From Allomyces macrogynus ATCC 38327 (Eukaryota; Blastocladiomycota; Blastocladiomycetes; Blastocladiales; Blastocladiaceae), in the NCBI GenBank assembly GCA_000151295.1, contig GG745339.1:942155-1006154 (forward strand): DNA of 64,000 nt. The letters are read 5' to 3'. The first letter of the stretch is position 1; each line of letters begins with the position of its first letter. Positions 55,929-64,000 of this stretch are shown piece by piece. The notes beneath the pieces were generated by a model that was given only the letters and a program-made list of their open reading frames with translations, did no database searches and was not told the origin of the DNA. The position numbers and the translations under genes are program-made.

Positions 55929-56515
55929 GGTGGTAATTCACGTCGTTCTGACGGCGCGTCGTGGGCGAGGGTCGTTAATGGTTCGTCGTCGTCGTGCCGC
56001 TGCCAGGCGGCGAGATGCAATGGCGCAAGTCGGGTGGAGGTTTGCAGGCGTGTCGCAGCACAAGGACGTGTCGAGGAAGTTGGCGAGGACCTTGCAGAGA
56101 GAAACGGGTGGTGGCGACGTGCCGGCGAGCGAGGCGAGCAAGGGCCGCTCTGGGCTTTTGAGCGTGATCATAGTGATCAATCGCGGTCACGTTGTGCAAT
56201 GTGAGCCGAGCATGAGCCTGATCATTGCGTATCTGACCGTCATCAGCGGTGATCTGCTCCGTTCGCCACGTTGCGACCCAACAGACCGAACGAAACCGCG
56301 ACACCCACACCAATCAACCACCACCGCTCCTCTGTCTCCACGCTTGAGTCCCGCAAACACTTTTCAACCTCTGATCCGACGCGCTCGACCCCTTCAACCA
56401 CAGCCCGCTCTGGCCGCATCCCGCCGTATCGACTCGGCGCTCCGCCGCGCCGCCCAGCAATTGACGCCAGCACCGACCGTGATCAAGGACCCAACTCGAG
56501 CACCCCCGCCTCACC
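55929..56515. promoter_or_regulatory. Bidirectional promoter region, CIMIP1-like/USP
   Basis: A 587-bp interval between two divergent starts. It holds no convincing frame. The stretch before the USP start is rich in CCAACC/CACC and pyrimidines. No X-box-like site was found on inspection. Confidence 0.45.
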
Positions 56516-59004
56516 ATGGCCACGATCCCGCCACCGTCCCTGCCGCTCGACCTCTTCTCCTACGGCATGGCCGCCGTCGGCAGCCTGTTTGTGCTCGTGC
56601 ACGTCAGCCAGTACCTGGCCTCGCGCAAGCGCAAGGCCGACGACGACGCGCCGCTGCCCGCAGGTAAAGCCAGGCGAAAGGCGCGCGCCAAAACGAGCAG
56701 CAAGCACCGCAAGGAGCATGCGTCGACGACGTCGGCATCAGCTGAAGCCGACCCGGCCGAGGCCGTCGAGGGCGACGAGACGGAGCGGGAGCGGGAGCAC
56801 GCACCGCAACAGCGGCGCCACGCCCGAGTACGGTTGCGACGATCCCGGCGCGCGCATTGACTCCCGCCGCTCGCGTGCGGCCTCGTGAACATGGGCAATA
56901 CCTGTTTCTTCAACTCGGTCGTTCAGGTGCGCTGGACTGCTGGCTGTTAAGCGAGTCGCGCGGTCGTCGGGTCCCTTCGCGCAAGCTCACGCTCCCAGCT
57001 CCCATACTCCAGAGCCTTGCCACGCTCGACGCGCTGCGCGTCTACCTCGACGCCCGCACCGCCGCGATTCTCCGCGACGAGGCCCTCGCCGATAGCCCGC
57101 ACGCCGAGATCCCGATCGGCGTCGCCGCTCGGCACGCGGTCACCCTCGCCCTGCGCTCGACGCTCGCGGACCTGCGCGTCCCGCGGACCTCCCGCACGTC
57201 CATGGCCCCGATGCCGCTAATGCGCGCGCTGAACCGCACCAAGCGCGGCCTACTCAACATGGACCAGCAGGACGCGCAGGAGCTCTTCCAGGTGCTCATC
57301 AGTGCCGTCGCCGACGAGCACGAAGCCGCAGGGAAACGACTGCAGCTAATCCCGTCCCTCGGCGACGCGCTCGCCGAAGACGAGGACGAGGACGTTGCTG
57401 ACGCATGGAGTGCCGCGCACCCGCGATCGCGCGCAGCCCAACTCGCGTCCGCTGCCGTGGCCGCACTCAACGCCCCCATCGCGAACCCCTGCACGGGCAT
57501 TCTCGCGAGCCGGCTCGCGTGCACCGTGTGTGGGTACACCCCGCCGATTCGGCATTTCCCGTTCAATAACCTGTCGCTCGCGCTGCCCGTGCCCTCTGGG
57601 TGGTCTGCGGCATCGGGAGTCTCGCTCGACCAGGCGCTCGCCATGTACACGGCGATTGAAACGATTGCGGACGCGTGCTGCCGGCGGTGCACGTTGCGCG
57701 CGGCTGCCGCGGGGCTCGCACGGCAATTGGCGGCCGCGCAGGCGCATGTCGCGAGCGCGGCGGAGACGGTGCGGAAATTGCAGCTGCAGCAGGCGGCGGC
57801 GCCCGGTCGGAATCCTGGGCCGACGACGTCGACGGCGGGGGGAAGGAAGCCGGTCCCCGCAACCACGGCGGGGCCGGGCAAGCGCCGCACGTCGCATAAG
57901 CAAAAGCAGCGCAAGCCGGCACCGCGGTCACCAAGTCCACCACGGGCACGCTCGCCCTCTCCACCGCCTCCCGCAACCGCAGCCGTTCCACCCGCCGACG
58001 ACGCACTGCACTCAGCCCGCCGCGCGCACCGTCTCGCCGCCGCGCAAGCCACACACACCGACCGCGCCGCAATCGCATCCCGGGTGCAAACCGCGCTCGA
58101 ATGCATCACGCGCGCACTACAAATGCACGATGAGGAAAATACTTTCGCGTGGCCCGCGGAGGCGCTCGATGCGGTCAAGGCCGCGCGCGCAGAGACACCA
58201 CACACGAAACAAATGATGGTCGCGCGCGCGCCGCGCGTCCTCGCACTGCACCTGAACCGGTCGACCGTCGTGGGTTACCGAGTGATCAAGAACCCGGCGC
58301 GCGTGCAGTTGGTGGAAGTGCTGGATTTGGGGAAGGCGTGTACCGCGGGGGATTTGGATACGCATCCGTTGAGGCCGCTGAGTGCCGGGCTTAATGCTGC
58401 AGCCGCCGCGGCGGGGATGGGGGTTCTGTCGCGAGTTCCGCGCCCCGTCGCCCGGCCCGTCGCGCGCGTCGTCTACGGCCCGATGCTCGCACCGCTCACT
58501 CGCCCGCGCGCACCACCCAGTCAACCGGGCCACGCGCTCCCGACCCCGCCGCGGTCGATGCACGGTGGCAGCGAGTCGCCGTCGCCCGTTTTGGCGCCGA
58601 CGGTCCCGGCCACACGACGATCCACGGCGGCGGCGGCGCCGCAAGTGCGGTACTTGCTCCAGGCGGTCGTCGTGCACTATGGCCGGCACGATTCGGGGCA
58701 CTATGTGGCCTACCGCCGCGCGCCGGCGACGACGCCGGGGGAAGTGTCGCCGTTTTGGTTGCGGGTGTCGGATGAGAGCGTGGCCGTGGTGCCGAGGCGC
58801 GAGGTCTTGGCGTGTGGGACCGACGCGGCGATGGTGTTTTATGAGCGGGTGGATGAGGAGGATGACGAAGAGGAGGGGGAGGGGGTCGAAGAGGAGGTGG
58901 AGGATGCGATGGAGGTGGATTCGCCGGTCCAAGAAACAGTCCCGTTGGTGTCGGCCGGCAGCAGTAGAGGTGTGTTTGGCGAGATGGTCGAGGAGAGTGA
59001 ATAA
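56516..59004 (+). CDS. Membrane-anchored ubiquitin-specific protease (USP30/Ubp16-like)
   Basis: Starts at CACCATGGCC. Residues about 13-33 (FSYGMAAVGSLFVLVHVSQY) form a membrane span, followed by a basic and acidic linker. The Cys box GLVNMGNTCFFNSVVQ lies at 56879-56926. A clean intron (56927-57012, GTGCGC/CTCCAG) leads to the rest. QQDAQELFQVL, the zinc-ribbon CTVCGY/CCRRC, and the His box HYGRHDSGHYVAYRR complete the catalytic fold. The enzyme should remove ubiquitin from proteins; an N-terminal anchor is the layout of USP30 and yeast Ubp16 on the mitochondrial outer membrane. Between the linker and the Cys box the frame is interrupted: a stop at 56858-56860 precedes the Cys box in the same frame, with no plausible intron, so an indel pair is likely. 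Confidence 0.88.
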
Positions 59005-60763
59005 AAATGGGGGTCGGTTTCGTTTTGCTCCAATATGACATTGGGAGGTTTGAGGCCGTCAAGTCTCCGTGGCCATTCCTCACGGGACGCCGACAAGACT
59101 ATCGGGTCCACAAATCAAAAGATGATCATTGTTGTCATTTTGTCCTCCCGGAAAAGAGCGTGTTGGTCCTGGAGCTGATCAGGTGCAGATGAGGGGTTGG
59201 TTTCGTGTGCATGCCGTCATCCACCAACTCTCGAATGCGGGTGGAAACAAGCCAAACGCATCAGCGACGCACCAGATCAAATTCATTTTTTGCACATCGA
59301 AATTCATGGCATCACGCTCATACATGGCCCAATTTGTGCTCTTGCCCGATCATGGGTTGGCATGGCAGCACGTCGTTTCACGGCAGGCCGGGTTGCCTGC
59401 AAAAAGACTCGTCTGAATGGGCCGCACCCGGAAAATAAATCATGCTTGGATCAGACGATTGTGCCAGCCACTCAATCGTATCGGCAAAATCACGCGAGGC
59501 GTTCGTGGTGCAACCATGGACGAGCGCGTCAACATATTCTTTGTGGAACAGCCCCTCTACCGGCTCGACCAGCACGTTAACAGCAGCATGAGCCTTGGGC
59601 TGGTTCAAGTCATGGACATGACTCACCAAGAACTGGTCCACGCGGTTCATCATATCCTCTTGCTGGAAACTTGCATCGGAAAGAATCGAGAACGAATCAA
59701 TTTCCTGGTCCTGGTCGAGCGTGCCAACAGCGGCCAGGTCGCATCTTCCTCGCTCTGGTGCATTTCGAGCAATCTGTGGATGCCGAGCTCGAGGACCGCC
59801 GCTTGCCCGTCTAAATTAATGGGGATGATTGGGATGAGCATTCTTAGTAATGTCTTGTGGTGTTCAATTGAATTTTCCAAGAGGAGACAGACCTCGGTCA
59901 AACCGTTTGAAAACGTTCAAGAGTGAACATGGTCTTGCGCATCAATGGTGGGTGACAAGAGTCACTTCGATTACTGAGAAGCGTTTTTTGGGAAATCTTC
60001 TCCTTTGTTCCTTTGTGGTGGCGTTCGTCTTTCCGTCAAGCGACGTTGCGATGCACCCTTACGATGTTATGTGTTTCGATTTGGACACGAATGTCAGGCT
60101 GCGAAGTGCAACTTGAGACGCTCACATGTCGCGCAACCAGATTCATTTGAGCCCCTCCTCGGCAGCCTCGACAACGCAGAGACGGACATCATTATTGGAG
60201 ACGTTTCTTCAGTCGTTGAAAAATGCCAAGCACGCGCTCTCCTCTACTACATTTTGACACCCGCCCGCCCGTCACGCAACACATCCGCCGACTCAAAACT
60301 GGTTCATATGCCAAAAAAAAAAAATCCATCCACCATGCATCACGCGCCACCATCCGTACGCCGTCCTGACGCTCCTCCTCGCCGGTCACCTCCACCTCCA
60401 CCGGTTGCCGCGCCCGGGAACAACTGCCCCCACGCGGCAGCAGCCGCTGCCGCTGCCCCTGGCGCCGCGTTTGGACCGCGCCTTCCCGCATGCGGCGCGC
60501 GCGGTAACGGCCTGTCGCGGTCTCGGTCTCGGTCACGGTCACGGTCCCGTGCCATTGCCGGCGGCCGCGCGGGGAGCGGCAAACTCGAAGAGGAGGACGG
60601 GTCACGGCGTAACGGGGCGGGTCGAGCAGATGGTCCTGGTGGTGCAGGTGCGGATGCAGGTGGCGAGTCGCGTGGGGTCGCCGGGCCGCCGAACAGGACG
60701 CGCTCGAGCGTGGGTTCCGAGTGCGGGGAAGGGGCTAAGGTAGGAGGCAGGCAGGAATGAGGG
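59005..60763. other. Gene-poor, less GC-rich region
   Basis: About 1.76 kb. From 59005 to about 60300 GC content drops clearly. Apart from the possible broken frame at 59378-59901 (-), nothing is recognisable. From 60340 the sequence is C/G-rich with CGGTCT/CGGTCACGGTC simple repeats near 60518-60550. Confidence 0.45.
59378..59901 (-). pseudogene. Possible decayed coding sequence with one frameshift
   Basis: On the minus strand two overlapping frames each look protein-like and seem to be one sequence broken by a frameshift near 59735. The upstream part includes TEVCLLLENSIEHHKTLLRM and ELGIHRLLEMHQSEED. The downstream part includes SILSDASFQQEDMMNRVDQF and VNVLVEPVEGLFHKEYVDAL. Amino-acid use is ordinary, unlike the Arg/Pro-rich chance frames elsewhere. 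I do not recognise the family. Codon use is less GC-rich than in the neighbouring genes, so a relic or transferred sequence is possible. Confidence 0.35.
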
Positions 60764-61594
60764 TCACGCGGGGAACGGGAGGGGGGAATCCGGTGGCGGT
60801 GACGACGGACCGGGCGAGGTCGTGGGCGGGGCAGGGGACGATCTCGCGTCACCCGCGGAACTCGTGCTTGGTGGAAGTGCCGTGATCGATGACGTTGATG
60901 ACGATGAAGGGAGTCGTGACCGCGGGATGCGGTCTGGGCGACGTGATGGGGGTGGTGGCAGGGCGAGCGGTTTTCTGGCCGGTGCAGCCGCGGCAGCGGC
61001 GCGCGCGGGCGGTGCTGGTGGGACTGGCGGTAACGGAATCGCAACGTGCTCCGAGTGTGATCGCGGTGCCGGTGCAAGTTCGTGCGTCGGTTCCGGCGGT
61101 GGGACGGGGGGTCTCGGCTCGGATTGCGCCTGCGCGACCATGTGCGAAATCGCCAGCAATTCCAGATGCTGTAAGCGAGCGAGTGTCGCATCGAGCGCGC
61201 GAATCTGATCGCGCAGGGCGTCGACGGGAGACCGGTCCGTCGACTCGTCTTCGACATCGTCGTCGTCAAACACTTCGCCGTCCTCGCGCTCGTCCATATC
61301 CACGTCGTTGTCTGGCGATACCGGCGGCGGTAGGACAGCAAGGTACTTGCGCGGCGCCAGAATAATGGGCGGGCCGGCGAGGTCGGTCGCGGAGAAGCGC
61401 GCGCGCATGGCGGCTTTCCGGTGCCGCTTGCGCGCGAGCCTGGCGTCGTATTCGCGCGCGACGAGCTGGTCGAGCTTGGTGCGCAGGACGTGCACGCGTA
61501 ACTTGGCGGCCAAGGTGGGTGAGGTCGGGCCGCGGTCCCAAAAGGCGCCGTGGTGCCGTACAGGTGCCGACGACTTGCCGCGCGACGACTTCAT
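60764..61594 (-). CDS. Hypothetical protein, helical N-terminus and Pro-rich tail
   Basis: A 276-codon frame starts at a good context (ACCATGAAG). Residues about 28-60 are basic and helical (KLRVHVLRTKLDQLVAREYD, then ARLARKRHRKAAMRARF). An acidic segment follows (DVDMDEREDGEVFDDDDVED), then a short coil (LRDQIRALDATLARLQ) and a Pro/Ala/Ser-rich tail. No family is recognised. The opposite strand is also partly open. The order of basic helix, acidic patch and coil is more gene-like than the antisense reading. It is divergent from glyoxalase II, with 297 bp between starts. Confidence 0.5.
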   Translation of the reverse strand: MKSSRGKSSAPVRHHGAFWDRGPTSPTLAAKLRVHVLRTKLDQLVAREYDARLARKRHRKAAMRARFSATDLAGPPIILAPRKYLAVLPPPVSPDNDVDMDEREDGEVFDDDDVEDESTDRSPVDALRDQIRALDATLARLQHLELLAISHMVAQAQSEPRPPVPPPEPTHELAPAPRSHSEHVAIPLPPVPPAPPARAAAAAAPARKPLALPPPPSRRPDRIPRSRLPSSSSTSSITALPPSTSSAGDARSSPAPPTTSPGPSSPPPDSPLPFPA

Positions 61595-61891
61595 GGTAGT
61601 GGTGCGTGGTGTGCGGGTGCAGTGCGGGTAGTTGGATGTGCGTGCGGGTCGCTGGTAGTGAGGAAATTGATGGCCGGTGCAGGAGCGGTGCAGGAGAAGA
61701 ACGGTGGGAGCAAAATCAGCGTCAGCGATGGTGGAAGGCAACCACCTCACCCGTCTGCCAGAGCTTTCACTGTACCAACCGCACCGCGTTTGGTTAGTCG
61801 GCCACGGGGAGGGCGTAAGCAAAACGACGCGCGATCGGTCGCTCCTCCCGTGCCCGACACGATCACGCCGATTTGGGCAAAGGTCGCGCGC

Positions 61892-62929
61892 ATGGCCGTG
61901 CTCCACCTCCCGGCTCGGTCGACGGCACGACTCGCCGCGCTCGCCAATCACATCCAACCCACCCAGCCACTGCAACACGCTCGACGCCACTGGCTGCATT
62001 CGACAATAATTGCGGCAAGCATGAAGGTCTACCCGGTGCCGTGCCTCAAGGACAATTACGCCTACGTGCTCGTCGACGAGACGACCGGGCAGGGTGTGTA
62101 AGCGTGCTCGCGTGGTTGCCCGCTGGTGGTCACCCATCCAACTTTGATAGCGGTTTCTGATCGCGAGTGATCCATGAACAGCGGCCGTCGTCGACCCGGT
62201 CACGCCCGCCAAGGTGGCCGAGAAAGTGCGCGAGCTCGGCGTCCACGTACAGGCCCTGCTGTACGTTGCTTCTTGTCGCGACAACGGCCACTGCCATGGC
62301 AACTGACTGGCGCGTGCCCCCCAAATAGCACGACACACCACCACTGGGACCACGCTGGCGGCAACGCAGAATTCGTCACGCTCTTCCCGCACCTCAAGAC
62401 GCGCGTCGTTGGTGGCGACGACCGGATCGGCGCGCTCACGCAGAAAATCAGCGACGGCGCCACGCTCTCTGTCGGTACAATCCAAGTCCGCGCGATCGCG
62501 ACGCCGTGCCACACGACCGGGTCCATCAGCTACTACTGCACGCACGGCACCGACCAGCGTGCCGTGTTCACGGGCGACACGTTGTTTCTCGCCGGGTGCG
62601 GCCGGTTCTTTGAGGGTACCGCCGCAGAAATGCACGCGAGTCTCGGCAAGCTCGCGCAGTTGCCCGTTGACACGAAGGTGTACTGCGGGCACGAGTACAC
62701 GAGCAGTAACTTGGCGTTTGCGCAACATGTGGAGCCGGCGAATCAGGAGATTGCGCGCCGGATCAAGTGGGGTCAAGAGAATGCCGTGTCGGTGCCGGGC
62801 ACGATCGGCGAGGAGTTGCAGACGAATCCGTTTATGCGCACGGGGGAGGTGAGCGTGCAGCAGGCGACGGGCGAGACGGAGGCGGTGGCGGCCATGGGCA
62901 AGCTGCGCGAGATGAAGAACGCGTTTTGA
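61892..62929 (+). CDS. GLO2: Hydroxyacylglutathione hydrolase (glyoxalase II)
   Basis: Three exons (61892-62093, 62182-62260, 62329-62929) join in phase to 293 residues. The enzyme hydrolyses S-D-lactoylglutathione to D-lactate and glutathione, the second step of methylglyoxal detoxification. The metallo-beta-lactamase motif THHHWDHAGG is restored exactly at the last junction. PCHTTGSISYY, FTGDTLFLAGCGRFFEG, YCGHEYTSSNL and the C-terminal NPFMR segment complete the fold and glutathione site. Two starts are plausible: ATG at 61892 gives a basic presequence of about 43 residues (HARRHWLHSTIIAAS), and ATG at 62021 gives MKVYPVPCLKDNYAYVL directly. Mitochondrial and cytosolic forms from one gene are known for this enzyme. 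Confidence 0.95.
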
Positions 62930-63419
62930 TGGACGGGCGCGCTGTGGCGCGTAGTAACGTTGGGCGTGGCCTCGATTTTGGGGGCAACCGATCAAAGCTG
63001 TGTTTGTTCTTCACGGTGTCCTCTGCTTTGAATCTCGGGCGGGTCCTCGCGCGCCGGCAACCGCGGCCGCGGTGGCGGCGGATCGGGGCAAGGTTGGAGG
63101 TGGGGGAGCGTGCGACTGCTGCCGAGGGAGTCACTTGTCCTGGGCCAAGTTCGAGCCGGAGGCGGTGTGCGCGACAGGTGTGACAGGACGAGCCGACGGC
63201 GTGGCCTGCCCACGGCCAGGCCGGCAGCGTCGAAGCCGAACGCAAGCGAATCAACAGCGCCAACGTCCCCACGGTTCCAGGACCACAAACAACGGCACAC
63301 GAACAGACCCCGGGCGACCGAAACATGCCGCCACGGTGCTAGGCGACCAACGGGGCCGCCCCGGTCGGGCGAACAGCTCAAGCACCCGCACAAGTGAGTC
63401 TCCTCCACCCGACGACACC
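62930..63419. other. Intergenic region before the terminal gene
   Basis: About 490 bp between genes on the same strand. It should contain the glyoxalase II 3' end and the promoter of the last gene. No RNA gene or repeat is visible. Confidence 0.4.
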
Positions 63420-64000
63420 ATGCCCGCCGCCAGCAAGCCCGGCTCGACCGCTGCCAATGCAGCTCCCACTGCAGCAACAACAACAGCAACAACAACAGCA
63501 ACAACAGCAACAGTCATGACCTCGACCACCTCCACTTCCATCGCCGTCACTGGCCTGCGCTCGCGCAAGCGCCCGCGCTCGCCCATCCTGGCGGCACCCA
63601 CCACCAAGGACGCCAAGGACGCCGTCGACGAGCACCCGCGCCGCAAACAGCGCACGGCTGCCCCCACGCGCGCCTCCACCTCGCGCCCGCCCGTCTCGCT
63701 CGAACTCGACTTTGACGAGCCCGACGCGCACGACCCCTTCAACACGGCCGTGCCGGCCCCGCGCGCCAAGCGCAACGAGCACCCGGACGCCGGCAAGACC
63801 CCTGCAAAGTACCAGCCGGGCGCACGCATCGCTGCGCGCCGCCGCGTCCCGCTCGCGCCGCGTGCCGCTCAACCGAGTACACGCAGCGTTTCCCGTAAGC
63901 GGAATGCCGTTGCCGTTGCCGAAAAACAGGAGGAGCAGCCGGATTGGCCGCCGTCACCCGCCAAGACGTCCCCACCCGCAGTCGCCAAACGCGCGAACTC
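63420..64000 (+). CDS. Hypothetical protein, N-terminal part only
   Basis: A frame opens at CACCATGCCC and stays open for 193 codons to the window edge, so the gene is cut. The N-terminus is Ala/Thr-rich because of an (ACA/GCA)n microsatellite (about 63470-63510). Basic clusters (LRSRKRPRSP, HPRRKQRT, ARRRVPL) suggest a nuclear protein, and S/T-P sites occur (DWPPSPAKTSPP). No domain is visible in this part; the conserved region may lie beyond the window. Confidence 0.5.
   Translation, partial: MPAASKPGSTAANAAPTAATTTATTTATTATVMTSTTSTSIAVTGLRSRKRPRSPILAAPTTKDAKDAVDEHPRRKQRTAAPTRASTSRPPVSLELDFDEPDAHDPFNTAVPAPRAKRNEHPDAGKTPAKYQPGARIAARRRVPLAPRAAQPSTRSVSRKRNAVAVAEKQEEQPDWPPSPAKTSPPAVAKRAN

Noticed and set aside
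62290..62304. GCCATGGCAAC, resembling half of an RFX X-box, which often marks ciliary genes
   Set aside because: It lies inside a glyoxalase II intron, far from the flagellar-type genes, and only one half matches well. It is probably chance.

Overview
This is a GC-rich nuclear segment from a fungus-like eukaryote, dense with spliced genes. Introns are short (about 60-155 nt). Two runs of exactly 100 N (18738-18837 and 34760-34859) mark it as a scaffold from a draft assembly. The fungal-style gene set includes Coq11, an Ndfip/Bsd2 protein, Efg1, Apn2, Sti1 and a C1-RhoGAP. It sits beside three genes that look flagellar: a CATIP-like protein, CFAP99 and a C20orf85/CIMIP1-like protein. Together these point to a zoosporic (flagellated) early-diverging fungus of the Chytridiomycota or Blastocladiomycota type. 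That placement is an inference; no rRNA is present to test it. I found no rRNA, tRNA, CRISPR array or intact mobile element.

Layout: 0-6 kb holds a low-complexity hypothetical gene (-), Coq11-like (+) and ARMC8/Gid5 (+). 6-10 kb is mostly gene-poor, less GC-rich sequence with one short coiled-coil gene. 10-22 kb holds a coiled-coil/C1/RhoGAP protein (+), a DEDD-type 3'-5' exonuclease-like protein (-) and a large Diaphanous-type formin (-) interrupted by a gap. 22-31 kb holds importin-11 (+), an ANCHR/ZFYVE19-like protein (-), CATIP-like (-) and NMD3 (+). 31-41 kb holds an unrecognised six-exon gene (+), mitochondrial SSB (+), CFAP99 (-), a broken isoleucyl-tRNA synthetase remnant (+) and Apn2 (-). 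41-51 kb holds a thioredoxin-fold protein (+), a 1,266-residue coiled-coil protein (+), Sti1/HOP (-) and cofactor-independent phosphoglycerate mutase (+). 51-64 kb holds Ndfip/Bsd2 (+), Efg1 (+), CIMIP1-like (-), a membrane-anchored USP (+), two hypothetical genes and glyoxalase II (+).

The genes do not form one pathway. They cover actin and Rho signalling (formin, RhoGAP), nuclear transport and ribosome assembly (importin-11, NMD3, Efg1), proteostasis (Gid5, Sti1, USP, Ndfip), mitochondria (Coq11, mtSSB, glyoxalase II), DNA repair (Apn2) and the flagellum. Many neighbours are divergent with 280-700 bp between start codons, so shared promoters are likely (for example CATIP/NMD3 and CIMIP1/USP).

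The strongest general signal is in the introns. Of 47 introns I placed by hand, 32 begin GTRCG, 38 have C at +4, and none begins GTRAGT. Several reading-frame breaks (ARMC8 exon 2, RhoGAP, the USP) look more like assembly indels than gene decay. The isoleucyl-tRNA synthetase fragment looks truly degenerate.
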